Shown in pieces: positions 45,625 to 54,366 of a DNA stretch of 64,000 bases. The first letter of the stretch is position 1, and every line of letters begins with the position of its first letter. The DNA lies in assembly GCA_001802455.1 (NCBI GenBank), contig MGXZ01000002.1:1-64000 (forward strand), written 5' to 3'. Below the pieces are notes generated by a model. It had not been told where the DNA came from and ran no database searches. It saw nothing but the letters and a program-made list of their open reading frames with translations. This stretch comes from Gammaproteobacteria bacterium RIFCSPHIGHO2_12_FULL_39_24. GTDB lineage: Bacteria > Pseudomonadota > Gammaproteobacteria > Coxiellales > Coxiellaceae. A program made the translations under genes and the position numbers.

Positions 45625-46503
45625 TCACAACCAATACACCATCACAAACAACGTCAACCAAACGACATCTACAAAATGCCAATACCAAGAAACCGCTTCG
45701 AATCCGAAATGATTTTTGAAATTAAAATCATTTTTCGCAAGACGCCATAAAATCACGGTTAATGCGATAATACCCACCGAAACGTGTAGCGCATGAAAAC
45801 CAGTTAACATAAAAAATGTGGTGCCATAAATTCCTGACTCTAATCGCAATGACTTAATCGCATACGCCGTCCAATATTCGTGTGCCTGCATCATCACAAA
45901 AATAATTCCCAAAAAAATAGTGAGTGCTTGAAAAAAAATACTGTGTGCGCGATTTTTTTTGATAATGCCCCAATGTGCAATGGTAATGGTGACGCCGGAT
46001 GATAATAAAATAAAAGTATTGATTGCAGGAATTCCCCACGTTTCCATCACTGAATGTATTTTTTTATAGTGTGTTATGTCAGGTGTTTGCAAGAGCGGCC
46101 AGCTTGATTGAAAATGCGGCCACAATAGTTGGTGGGTTGATGCGCCCTGAAATGCGCCGCCTAAAAAAGGCACTGAATAAAATCGCGCATAAAATAAAGC
46201 AGCAAAAAAAACAGAAAAAAACATGACTTCGGTAAAAATAAACCAAATCATGCCAAGACGAAACGAACGCTCAATGGATGCACTTGCTAATAATCCTGTA
46301 CGATTTTCATTAATCACTGTACCAAACCAGCCAAACAGCATGACGAATAAAATAATGATTCCAATAAAAAATAAATAAATACCCGCTGTGTTTTTATGTA
46401 GCCAATTGGCGGCACCTAAAAATAAAAAAAATAAAGCAATGGAACCAATCATGGGCCAATAGGTTGGTCCTGGAAAATAATATTGTTTTTTATTTTTCTT
46501 CAT
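45625..46503 (-). CDS. ctaE: Cytochrome c oxidase subunit III
   Basis: A 292-residue oxidase subunit III with seven expected helices. Seen: YYFPGPTYWPMIGSIALFFLFLG, RLGMIWFIFTEVMFFSVFFAALFYARF, TFFMLTGFHALHVSVGIIAL and the C-terminal HFGFEAVSWYWHFVDVVWLTLFVMVYWL. It stabilises ctaD. It is separated from ctaC-ctaD-ctaG by ~28 kb and instead overlaps pilT by 14 nt on the same strand, so it may be transcribed with pilT. Confidence 0.96.
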   Translation of the reverse strand: MKKNKKQYYFPGPTYWPMIGSIALFFLFLGAANWLHKNTAGIYLFFIGIIILFVMLFGWFGTVINENRTGLLASASIERSFRLGMIWFIFTEVMFFSVFFAALFYARFYSVPFLGGAFQGASTHQLLWPHFQSSWPLLQTPDITHYKKIHSVMETWGIPAINTFILLSSGVTITIAHWGIIKKNRAHSIFFQALTIFLGIIFVMMQAHEYWTAYAIKSLRLESGIYGTTFFMLTGFHALHVSVGIIALTVILWRLAKNDFNFKNHFGFEAVSWYWHFVDVVWLTLFVMVYWL

Positions 46504-47527
46504 GATCTTCGATATCCGAGGTTGGCAGAATTAATTTTTTTTCTAATAATTCCTCAATATGTTGTTCCATAGTATTCATTCCATATTGACGACCTGTTTG
46601 CATGGCAGAATACATTTGTGGAATTTTATGCTCACGAATTAAATTTCGAATAGCACCTGTGCAAACCAATATTTCATGCGCTGGCTGAACGGTGTCTTGC
46701 GGTGTTTTAAATAATCGTTGTGCAATCACAACGCGTAATGATTGTGCGAGCATCGCACGAATCATATCTTTTTCATTTCCAGGAAAGACATCGATGATGC
46801 GATCGATGGCATGTGCAGCGGAACTGGTATGCAATGTTCCGAATACCAAATGCCCTGTTTCTGCAGCGGTTAACGCCAAGCGAATGGTTTCTAAATCGCG
46901 CATTTCGCCGACCATGATAATGTCTGGATCTTCTCGCAACGCAGCACGTAATGCATTTTGAAATGCCAGTGTGTCACGACCCACTTCGCGTTGTTGAATT
47001 AAACAGTATTTGCTGACGAATTGATATTCAATGGGATCTTCAATCGTTAAAATATGTTCGCGTGACGCCGGGTTGTTGTTAATCTCATTAATCATGGCTG
47101 CTAACGTCGTACTTTTTCCTGATCCAGTCGCGCCGGTTATCAATACCAATCCATTGGGATAATCACAGGATTTCGCAAAAATGGGATCCGTTAAATTAAT
47201 TTCTGCTAATGTGGGAATCGTTAATGACAGTGTTCTAAATGCAATGCTGATTCCGCGTGATTGTTGAAAAGCATTCACACGAAATCGTGAAATGGTTTCA
47301 GGTGCATAACTGAAATCTAATTCATGCGTTTCTTTGAATACTTTAAATTGCTCGGATGTGGTAATTTCTTTTAGTATTTTTTCAAGATCAGTAGAAATTA
47401 AGTTAGGTAAATCTAGCTGACGTAATTCTCCGCTTTTTCGAATAACGGGTTTTTCACCGGATGATAAATGTAAATCGGAACATTTATTCTGAACAGCATA
47501 AATTAGTATTTCATTTAAATTCATCAT
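46490..47527 (-). CDS. pilT: Type IV pilus retraction ATPase PilT
   Basis: A 345-residue hexameric ATPase that depolymerises the pilus for twitching. Walker A is GATGSGKST, the Asp box is TIEDPIEY, Walker B is DPDIIMVGEMRDLETIRLALTAAETGHLVFGTLHT, and the PilT-specific C-terminal AIRNLIREHKIPQMYSAMQTG (AIRNLIRE) is clear. It opens MMNLNEILIYAVQNKCSDLHLSSG. It is followed at once by ctaE. Confidence 0.97.
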   Translation of the reverse strand: MMNLNEILIYAVQNKCSDLHLSSGEKPVIRKSGELRQLDLPNLISTDLEKILKEITTSEQFKVFKETHELDFSYAPETISRFRVNAFQQSRGISIAFRTLSLTIPTLAEINLTDPIFAKSCDYPNGLVLITGATGSGKSTTLAAMINEINNNPASREHILTIEDPIEYQFVSKYCLIQQREVGRDTLAFQNALRAALREDPDIIMVGEMRDLETIRLALTAAETGHLVFGTLHTSSAAHAIDRIIDVFPGNEKDMIRAMLAQSLRVVIAQRLFKTPQDTVQPAHEILVCTGAIRNLIREHKIPQMYSAMQTGRQYGMNTMEQHIEELLEKKLILPTSDIEDHEEK

Positions 47528-47535
47528 TGCTCCCG

Positions 47536-48123
47536 TTATTTTTTATGTGGGAAATAAATGCTTGCATAATGAAAAAATACCGTAATGGTGGGTGTTGTTT
47601 TTATGACTTTGTGATCAGCATCCAGAATGTCTGCAGAAAAAGTATGCGGGCCGCGTGGCAGAATATCGGTTGTGTCTGAAATTTTTTGAATGGTAAACGT
47701 AGTATCAGTGATGGGATCTGAAATGGGTTTGCCATCTAAGTTATATCGTATTTTGTCGCCTTTTTGTAATGCAGGATTGATATTCACCGTCACTTTTACT
47801 TCTGTTGCATTACTGATAGTGTCTTGGTTTTTTGGAGAACTCATTTCAAATAGCGTGTAGGGAACATGCTTACTGTCAGCGATGTCTGTGCTATTGGCAT
47901 CCGCATTATTTTTGTCGCCACCACTTTGTGTGACGGGCGAAGAAGATATGTTTTCTTGCCCCAATGTTACTTTTTCAGCATCCGTATTGGGTTGATCAGT
48001 AAAAGTGACTACGCCTTCTTTATCTACGCTGCGATAAATGTCAGCATGAATAGTGCATGCAAAAAAAACGCCGATCATGAGTGCTGCGACAATACTATTT
48101 TTTACTCTGTTGTATTTCATCAT
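47536..48123 (-). CDS. DUF4124 domain periplasmic protein
   Basis: A 195-residue protein with a signal peptide (RVKNSIVAALMIGVFFACTIHA) and an N-terminal DUF4124 domain (DIYRSVDKEGVVTFTDQPNTDAEKV). The second half looks like an immunoglobulin-like beta domain (VKVTVNINPALQKGDKIRYNLDGKPI...GPHTFSADILDADHKVI). The start is one of two ATGs (48123 or 48120); upstream open sequence is ignored because AAGG lies near 48130. It lies between pilV and pilT in what appears to be one operon. A role in pilus assembly is inferred from position. Confidence 0.8.
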   Translation of the reverse strand: MMKYNRVKNSIVAALMIGVFFACTIHADIYRSVDKEGVVTFTDQPNTDAEKVTLGQENISSSPVTQSGGDKNNADANSTDIADSKHVPYTLFEMSSPKNQDTISNATEVKVTVNINPALQKGDKIRYNLDGKPISDPITDTTFTIQKISDTTDILPRGPHTFSADILDADHKVIKTTPTITVFFHYASIYFPHKK

Positions 48124-48130
48124 ACAAACC

Positions 48131-48571
48131 TTACGGCAAATTTTCTGATACTTTTGCTGATCCTGCTGGATCAACACGACCAACTAAACTTTCAACCGCA
48201 ACACTATTGGTTGTTGTGCTACTGGGATTGCTCCATGTTACAACAACCTGTATTGTTTTTCGATTGACTGGCGTGTCAGTTGAATCACTTGAGTTAGTCA
48301 CTGTCCATGTCATCGAATATGTTGCGCCGAGTGCGTTGGTCGTAGTTGCTGCAGTGGAGTCCGTAATATCATCAAATGCAAAATAGCCTGTTGTCGATGT
48401 GAGTTGTGTGTAGGTTCGAAAATATTGCATTTTATTTTGCGCTAGGGTCAGTGCGTAATTACGTTGATTAAGCAGTGAGCGTTCGCGCAATAAATTGGTT
48501 TGAAAAGAAGTTAATGAAAATAATGCAACGGCAAAAATCGCTGCAGCGACGAGTATTTCAATAATAGTCAT
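48131..48571 (-). CDS. pilV: Type IV pilus minor pilin PilV-like
   Basis: A 146-residue minor pilin. The N-terminus MTIIEILVAAAIFAVALFSLTSFQ is the pilin helix with Glu at +5-like position. There is almost no leader: the cleavage glycine is absent, so the ATG may be internal to a longer form, or the leader was lost. The rest (LLRERSLLNQRNYALTLAQNKMQYFRTY) follows PilV. Minor pilins PilV/PilW/FimT prime pilus assembly. It lies 9 nt after pilW. Confidence 0.75.
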   Translation of the reverse strand: MTIIEILVAAAIFAVALFSLTSFQTNLLRERSLLNQRNYALTLAQNKMQYFRTYTQLTSTTGYFAFDDITDSTAATTTNALGATYSMTWTVTNSSDSTDTPVNRKTIQVVVTWSNPSSTTTNSVAVESLVGRVDPAGSAKVSENLP

Positions 48572-48580
48572 ATGTGATCT

Positions 48581-49210
48581 CTACGTTGATGAATATAAAT
48601 TATTATATAATTTGATTGTGCGGGTGATGGTCGTTGTACTGGCGCTATCATTTACTAAATTTCCACCGATAGTCAGCGTGACGGTGCGATAATAAGTGTG
48701 ATCGGTGTTGTTTCCTGTGATCGGCACGCTGGTAACGGAAACGTCGAAAGTGGTGATGGTGATTAAATTAGGATCGGTCAAATTAGTCCAGCCGCTTCCT
48801 GCGGAGCAAGTAGTACTACCAGTAGAGCGATATTGGATGGCGCCACCACTTAGTCGATATCCAAATCGATCGGCATCACTCATGGATCCATCGGTATCGG
48901 CGTCATACGAAAATGTTAAACAGGTGCTGGTGGTGGTTAAATCATCTGTGCCTGATAAAAAAGGATTGGTGTTGTTGGTTGAGTAATCTGTTTTGTACCA
49001 ATACCCCGCGCGTTGAACATCAGAAACCATCGTATTCATTGCTGATTCTAACGCTTGATTGAGTTTTCCGCTATCCAGCATTTGTTCAGTGCTGGTAATA
49101 GCATTGGAAAAAATTGAAACGATAGCGGCAATAATAATAATGCCGATGGTGAGTCCGACCAACACTTCTATCAATGTTAAACCCGCTTGTTTTACGCTGT
49201 TTTTTAACAT
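48581..49210 (-). CDS. pilW: Type IV pilus minor pilin PilW-like
   Basis: A 209-residue minor pilin with a prepilin leader MLKNSVKQAG cut before LTLIEVLVGLTIGIIIIAAIVS. The PilW-typical GYWYKTDYS and SDADRFGYRLSGGAIQYRS regions follow. ATG 49210 is chosen because it gives the short leader and overlaps the fimT stop by 7 nt. It acts with PilV and FimT as the tip-priming complex. Confidence 0.85.
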   Translation of the reverse strand: MLKNSVKQAGLTLIEVLVGLTIGIIIIAAIVSIFSNAITSTEQMLDSGKLNQALESAMNTMVSDVQRAGYWYKTDYSTNNTNPFLSGTDDLTTTSTCLTFSYDADTDGSMSDADRFGYRLSGGAIQYRSTGSTTCSAGSGWTNLTDPNLITITTFDVSVTSVPITGNNTDHTYYRTVTLTIGGNLVNDSASTTTITRTIKLYNNLYSST

Positions 49211-49743
49211 GCGATATAACCCCCTACCGTTCCGCCTGATGAACACGTACTCGCAGTGCCCATTGTATTAACGGATACTTGTGCAGAGTAAGCGCCAGCA
49301 ATAAAGGTAGCGGTGCCGCTGTTTGTTGTGCCGCGTGTGGCAGAAAAGGTAATTGTGTTACTGGTAAATGTATTGGTTAAAGTTGTGTTGGGATAATCGG
49401 TGCCGGAAACTATCCCTAAATTGCAATTCGAACTGGATGCAGCGGATGTGCAATCACAAGCGATTACGCCGCTGCTCATCCCATAACACCAATTACTGAT
49501 GTTAAAGATGAGCGTGGTAGGAGTGGCTTTTTGAATTGCGATAGATCGCGCCAAATAAATATTGTTAGCCAGTGTTTCCGTTGCGCCTTTTACGCGATTT
49601 TGTGCTACATAAGTTTGAAAAAAAGGAACTATTCCAACGGTCAGTATGACAACCATGAAAATAACAATCAGCGCTTCAACAAGAGAAAATCCCTGTTGTT
49701 TGCGAGAGAAAATAAACACACGAACCTCCACATTCCTTGTCAT
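49204..49743 (-). CDS. fimT: Minor pilin of GspH/FimT type
   Basis: A pilin-like protein of 171-179 residues. The leader KQQG is cut before FSLVEALIVIFMVVILTVGIVPFF. The GspH/FimT domain pattern includes NNIYLARSIAIQKATPTTLIFN and four or more cysteines near NWCYG and CDCTSAASSSNC. The start may be ATG 49743, or GTG 49719 with GGAGG 5 nt before it; the latter gives a more usual leader length. It is first gene of the minor-pilin operon, divergent from pilM. Confidence 0.82.
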   Translation of the reverse strand: MTRNVEVRVFIFSRKQQGFSLVEALIVIFMVVILTVGIVPFFQTYVAQNRVKGATETLANNIYLARSIAIQKATPTTLIFNISNWCYGMSSGVIACDCTSAASSSNCNLGIVSGTDYPNTTLTNTFTSNTITFSATRGTTNSGTATFIAGAYSAQVSVNTMGTASTCSSGGTVGGYIAC

Positions 49744-49803
49744 GACATTATAACTCCATTATAGTCTAAGTAGACATTTTTCTTTGCAAATTAAGTAGAA
49801 TTT

Positions 49804-51009
49804 ATGCTAGAAAATGCTGAACCAAAATGGATGCGTTACATTACTCGATGGATTGATCGTATTGGTCAATTTAGGGCTGCGCTCGGCACATCAACCAATG
49901 TTTTTGGTGATATCGTAGGGGTTGATATTGATGATTCATCCGTCGCCATTATTCAATTGCGAAATCCATTGGGCACTATTAAAGTTTCTCGTGCAGAGGT
50001 TGCTGGATTACCAACCGGTGTTATTTCTGAAGATGTGATTGTTGATCAAACTGTATTGACCAACACCATTAAAAAATTAATCAACAAAACAAAAAACAAT
50101 ATTAAAAATGCGGCAATCGTTTTGCCGGGTAATAAGGTGGCGATAAAAAAAATAAAATTAGAGTCTGCATTATCGGATGACGAAGCTGAAGTGCGGGCTT
50201 GGCAAGAAGCGCGTAAAACATTTCCTGAGTTGGCAAAAAGTTTATTTTTGGATTTTGTGCAAACGTCGGAAGTTGACGTGAGTGGTCTTAAAAAAAATTA
50301 TTTAATTTTAATTATTACCAAAAAAGAAGATATCGGCCCAAGAGTAGAAGCATTACAGCAAGCAGGATTAATCGTAAAAATTGCTGACGTTGATTTTTAT
50401 GCATTGGAAAGAGCGTATTCATTATTCTCATCTCAATTACCGCAGAATCATATTGAAAAATATACTGCACTCATTGATTTCAATCCGCACAGTATTTTGT
50501 TTTTAGTGATGCATAAAAAACAGATGATTTATAGCATGCGACAAGTGTATACCGGTGATGTGTTGGTTCCGCTCGTGCAACAAGCATTGGGTGTTGAGGT
50601 GACGTTAGTAAAACCAAAACCGGTTTTGTTGGCGCCATTCGCTATTCCCATGCAAGCACAAACCGAAGTGCAAGCGGAAGCATTATTAAAAGCAGAAGCA
50701 ATAACGCATGTGCTCACGGAAGAGCAAAAGTCACACATGATTATGACAATACGTCGTCTATTTCAATCGTTTTATTCTGAAAATACAGGAAAAATAATAG
50801 ATAGTATTGCGATGACAGGACGTTGTGCGCTGATTCCCGATATTACGCAACACATCGCGAAATCATTAGATCTTGCTGTTGTTGTTGCCAATCCTTTGTC
50901 TTCTCTTAAGCTGGGTGAGCATCTTGATGGAGAACGAATGATAAAACTGGGCCCTGCTTTTGCAGTTAGTTGTGGATTAGCAATGCGGGGTATTCCTTTA
51001 TGGAAATAA
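49804..51009 (+). CDS. pilM: Type IV pilus assembly protein PilM
   Basis: A 401-residue actin-like cytoplasmic protein that binds the N-terminus of PilN and links to PilB/PilT. VFGDIVGVDIDDSSVAIIQLRNPLG is the first nucleotide-binding part, and AIVLPGNKVAIKKIKLESALSDDEAEVRAWQEARKTFPE and the YTALIDFNPHSILFLVMH segment follow. It is about 45 residues longer than the usual 354, with an N-terminal extension (MLENAEPKWMRYITRWID). First gene of pilMNOPQ-pilF. Confidence 0.92.
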   Translation: MLENAEPKWMRYITRWIDRIGQFRAALGTSTNVFGDIVGVDIDDSSVAIIQLRNPLGTIKVSRAEVAGLPTGVISEDVIVDQTVLTNTIKKLINKTKNNIKNAAIVLPGNKVAIKKIKLESALSDDEAEVRAWQEARKTFPELAKSLFLDFVQTSEVDVSGLKKNYLILIITKKEDIGPRVEALQQAGLIVKIADVDFYALERAYSLFSSQLPQNHIEKYTALIDFNPHSILFLVMHKKQMIYSMRQVYTGDVLVPLVQQALGVEVTLVKPKPVLLAPFAIPMQAQTEVQAEALLKAEAITHVLTEEQKSHMIMTIRRLFQSFYSENTGKIIDSIAMTGRCALIPDITQHIAKSLDLAVVVANPLSSLKLGEHLDGERMIKLGPAFAVSCGLAMRGIPLWK

Positions 51010-51674
51010 ATTTACTGCCTTGGCGCGAAGAAATTATTACCATCAACAAAAAGTTTTTTTTGCGGCTGATAGTGATTGCTGTTTTAGCTGGCGGTGGATT
51101 CTTGGTGCTCGCGCACCAATTCTTTTTTGCACAAACAACCTATTCTCAAAGTTACACGCGAGCGTTGGAGCGTGCAAAAATAAATTTAATCACAAACATT
51201 TCATCTTATTTTCAGCATAAAAAAACATATCAAGAAATTGCTGCTCGAGTTGTTGTGTTGAGAAATCTTCAAGTGAGTCGCTTTGAAACGGTGCGATTAT
51301 TAAGCGAGCTAACCAAAGTTATTCCAGCCGGTATTTATTTGAAAAAACTGTCTCGCAAAAATAATGAAGTCAATGTGGCTGGTACCGCCAATTCGAATTT
51401 ATTAATTTCTCAATTGATCAAAACCATTAATCATTCTCCGGAGTTGGAAGTAACGTCACTTCAGAAAGTAGAAAAAACAGAAGCGAATGATTCAACCATT
51501 ACACAATTTGATTTGCATTTTATGCTAACGATGTCGCCTAGCGGGATAGCGCCTAGCGAAAAAACAAAATCAACCATGACCAATCCCATTGAAACCATTC
51601 AACAACATCGAGAACAACATAATGAATTAATTGATGCAGCGGTTAAATCAGGCACAGTCAATAAGAGTCCGTAA
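51000..51674 (+). CDS. pilN: Type IV pilus assembly protein PilN
   Basis: A 224-residue inner-membrane protein. MEINLLPWREE is the conserved PilM-binding tip, followed by one span (FFLRLIVIAVLAGGGFLVLAHQFFF) and a periplasmic coiled coil plus ferredoxin-like domain (LLSELTKVIPAGIYLKKLSRKNNEVNVAGTA). ATG 51000 overlaps the pilM stop by 10 nt. The C-terminus has extra ~45 residues beyond the usual end. Confidence 0.92.
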   Translation: MEINLLPWREEIITINKKFFLRLIVIAVLAGGGFLVLAHQFFFAQTTYSQSYTRALERAKINLITNISSYFQHKKTYQEIAARVVVLRNLQVSRFETVRLLSELTKVIPAGIYLKKLSRKNNEVNVAGTANSNLLISQLIKTINHSPELEVTSLQKVEKTEANDSTITQFDLHFMLTMSPSGIAPSEKTKSTMTNPIETIQQHREQHNELIDAAVKSGTVNKSP

Positions 51675-51675
51675 T

Positions 51676-52290
51676 ATGCGTAGCGTTGAGCCAAAAAAAA
51701 GTAGTTCGCTGGTTAAATTATATCTATTACCACCTATTGCCAAAATGCTGATCGCACTTTTTATCTTTCTTTTTATTGCGACCATAGGAACACTCTATTT
51801 GAAATATGATGCAGCGCAGCAATTAAAACAATCAAAAGAAAAAAAAGCAGCTTTAGAGAGTGAGCTAACCGTCAGAGCAAAAGAATATGGTGAATTAGTT
51901 TATTTCTCAAAAGATGTTGTTCATGCCAAGCAAGAATATGAGGACATGATTAAGTCATTTCCACCAGGAACAAAAATTGAAGAATTGCTGAGTGGAATTA
52001 CAAAATTAGGAACGGCGGATGGATTGAAATTTATTTATTTTAAACCAGGGGTAACCGAAAATCATATTTATTATGCTTCGATTGCAGTGGATATTTCTGT
52101 GATTGGTAGTTTTCATCAGTTGGGACGTTTTCTCAGTGGTATTGCTAATTTACCCAACTCCGTGGTGGCGATTAATCAATTTAGTATTTCGCATTATGAA
52201 CAAGCCGGTGTCCCGAAAAATTTATTATTGCTCACTTTTACTGCGACGCTATATCACACTTTGCCAACCTCATTGGAAATTAAAACATGA
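51676..52290 (+). CDS. pilO: Type IV pilus assembly protein PilO
   Basis: A 204-residue inner-membrane partner of PilN. One span (MLIALFIFLFIATIGTLYLKY) is followed by a coiled coil (QQLKQSKEKKAALESELTVRAKEYGELVYF) and the PilO domain (SFPPGTKIEELLSGITKLGTADGLKFIYFKPG...HQLGRFLSGIANLPNSVVAI). ATG 51676 lies directly after the pilN stop and avoids an upstream in-frame start inside pilN. Confidence 0.92.
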   Translation: MRSVEPKKSSSLVKLYLLPPIAKMLIALFIFLFIATIGTLYLKYDAAQQLKQSKEKKAALESELTVRAKEYGELVYFSKDVVHAKQEYEDMIKSFPPGTKIEELLSGITKLGTADGLKFIYFKPGVTENHIYYASIAVDISVIGSFHQLGRFLSGIANLPNSVVAINQFSISHYEQAGVPKNLLLLTFTATLYHTLPTSLEIKT

Positions 52291-52796
52291 CACGCAAAAT
52301 GGTATTCGCAATTGGAATTCTTTTAAGCGTTCTGCTATTTCCAGGATGTCAGCAAAAAAAAACCCATGCTGCGCAAGATGCAAAAAAATATATCGATGTA
52401 CTAGAAAAAGCGATGGAGCAAACAACACAAAAAGAATTGAAAAAAAAATCTGCTATCCCCGCTTATGTTTACGATGCTGATCACATACGAGATCCTTTTG
52501 AGTTACCAACAACAGTAAAAAAGAAAAAAGAACATGAAAATGTGATATTGCAGGATGTTGCGCTAGATAGTTTGAAATTAACGGGAATTGTATTGCATGA
52601 CAATGATCGTGTTGCGATTTTTCGCGCAAACGATGGCAAGCTTTATTCAATCCGAGTGGGCACACGAGTGGGGTTGCAAGAGGCTCTGCTAACACAGATT
52701 GGTCGGAATGAGGTAAAATTTAAGATTGAGATTGATACGGGAGCGGGGCAGGAGTCTCGTGATGTCACCCTATCTCTGCAGGAGTCGCCACCATGA
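52287..52796 (+). CDS. pilP: Type IV pilus lipoprotein PilP
   Basis: A 169-residue lipoprotein with a lipobox-like FPGC (Cys21) after the span VFAIGILLSVLLFPG. The PilP domain appears as DPFELPT and LDSLKLTGIVLHDNDRVAIFRANDGKLYSIRVGTRVG. It links PilNO to the PilQ secretin. It overlaps pilO and pilQ by 4 nt each. Confidence 0.93.
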   Translation: MTRKMVFAIGILLSVLLFPGCQQKKTHAAQDAKKYIDVLEKAMEQTTQKELKKKSAIPAYVYDADHIRDPFELPTTVKKKKEHENVILQDVALDSLKLTGIVLHDNDRVAIFRANDGKLYSIRVGTRVGLQEALLTQIGRNEVKFKIEIDTGAGQESRDVTLSLQESPP

Positions 52797-54358
52797 GACA
52801 CTGTTTACGCAAAATGTTATTTTGCGTTTTAATCATCATGATTGCTGCCACCAGTGCGTTAGCCGCATATCAACAGACAAAGATTCCCCCTCATTATTCT
52901 GCATTGCAAAGTAATTCAACTGAAACAGAACACGTTATTCCAAAAGTGAGTGTCAGTGATGATGGTGCGACGGCCGTAGTGCGCACACCACAATTCGACG
53001 CAGCCAAATCAAATCGTTACACTGGTGATAGTGCAGGTCAGCGTATTTCTTTGAATTTCACGAATATCAAAGTGCGCGAGTTGTTACAGATTGTCGCACA
53101 ATTTACAAAATTAAATTTCGTTATTAATGACACCGTCAAAGGAGAAATGTCGATTCATCTACATCAAGTACCTTGGACACAAGCATTAGATGTGATTTTG
53201 AAATCTCAAAATTTGGGTGAGCGTCAATCTGGAAATATAGTTTATATTGCGCCGCTGAGCGAATTGATGAAACAACAAATTGATGAGCTAGAAGCGAAAC
53301 AGCGTATGAGTGATTTGGTGCCACTAGCAGATAAAGTGATACGTTTGAATTATGCAGATGCAGAAGAAGTGCAAAATATTTTAACGACTAAAAATATTTC
53401 CGTGTTATCGTCACGTGGTACAACCAGTATTGATAAGCGAACTAATTCAGTGTGGATTCGCGATACACCTGATCACATCAAAACCATTACGAAATTAATT
53501 AAACAAATTGATCATCCTGTTAAACAAGTCATGATTGAAGCGCGTATTGTTAATATTGACCGTAAATTTGAAAGACAATTGGGTGCGCGATTTGGTTTAA
53601 CCAAACCGTCACAATTATCCGGTACGTTACAGGGTGCGAATCAATTACAGGTAGCGCAAGGTAATCCATCAGCAGTGCCCTTTGCGAATCGACTCAATTT
53701 TAATATTCCCGCAACCGGCAATATTTTTGGATCAACAACGCCCGCCGGCAGTATTGGTTTGGCGCTGGCAAAATTAGGCTCCACTTTTGTTGATATGGAG
53801 TTAAGTGCGCTGGAACAACAAAACGATTTAGATATTATTTCATCGCCACGGTTAATTACTTCCAACCAACAAAAAGCCTACATTGAAACAGGCGAACAAA
53901 TTCCGTATCAAGATTCCAGTTCCAGTGGTGCGACAACAGTTCAGTTTGTGGATGCGCTATTGAAATTAGAAGTGACGCCACAAATTACGCCGGATAATCG
54001 CGTTATTTTAGATTTAAAAGTTACCAATAATAGTGCGGGCACGCCCATTTCATTGAATGTACCGGGTGGTTCGGGTCAGACCAGTGGTGTAACCAATACA
54101 GCGGGAACAGCAATTCCTATTAACAAAGAAGAAGAAAGTTCACGTATTTTGTTAAACGATAATCAAACTGTGGTGCTGGGTGGTGTGTATGAACGCCGAA
54201 AATCCAATGTCGTTACGCGCATTCCATTTTTAAGCAAGATTCCATTGCTGGGCAATTTATTTAAAAATACCGATAAAAGCACTGATGATGCTGAGTTGTT
54301 AATTTTCTTAACTCCGCATATTATTCACAAACCCTCTCAAGCTTCTTCATCGTATTAG
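52793..54358 (+). CDS. pilQ: Type IV pilus secretin PilQ (short form)
   Basis: A 521-residue outer-membrane secretin, the exit pore for the pilus. It has a signal peptide, an STN domain (ISLNFTNIKVRELLQIVAQFTKLNFVI near residue 85), a NolW/N1 domain (VIRLNYADAEEVQNIL) and the secretin core (IEARIVNIDRKFERQLGARFGL, ISSPRLITSNQQKAYIETGEQIPY, VVLGGVYERRK). The AMIN domains usually found at the N-terminus of ~700-residue PilQ are missing, which could change how it is placed on peptidoglycan. Confidence 0.95.
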   Translation: MRHCLRKMLFCVLIIMIAATSALAAYQQTKIPPHYSALQSNSTETEHVIPKVSVSDDGATAVVRTPQFDAAKSNRYTGDSAGQRISLNFTNIKVRELLQIVAQFTKLNFVINDTVKGEMSIHLHQVPWTQALDVILKSQNLGERQSGNIVYIAPLSELMKQQIDELEAKQRMSDLVPLADKVIRLNYADAEEVQNILTTKNISVLSSRGTTSIDKRTNSVWIRDTPDHIKTITKLIKQIDHPVKQVMIEARIVNIDRKFERQLGARFGLTKPSQLSGTLQGANQLQVAQGNPSAVPFANRLNFNIPATGNIFGSTTPAGSIGLALAKLGSTFVDMELSALEQQNDLDIISSPRLITSNQQKAYIETGEQIPYQDSSSSGATTVQFVDALLKLEVTPQITPDNRVILDLKVTNNSAGTPISLNVPGGSGQTSGVTNTAGTAIPINKEEESSRILLNDNQTVVLGGVYERRKSNVVTRIPFLSKIPLLGNLFKNTDKSTDDAELLIFLTPHIIHKPSQASSSY

Positions 54359-54366
54359 AGTCAATT

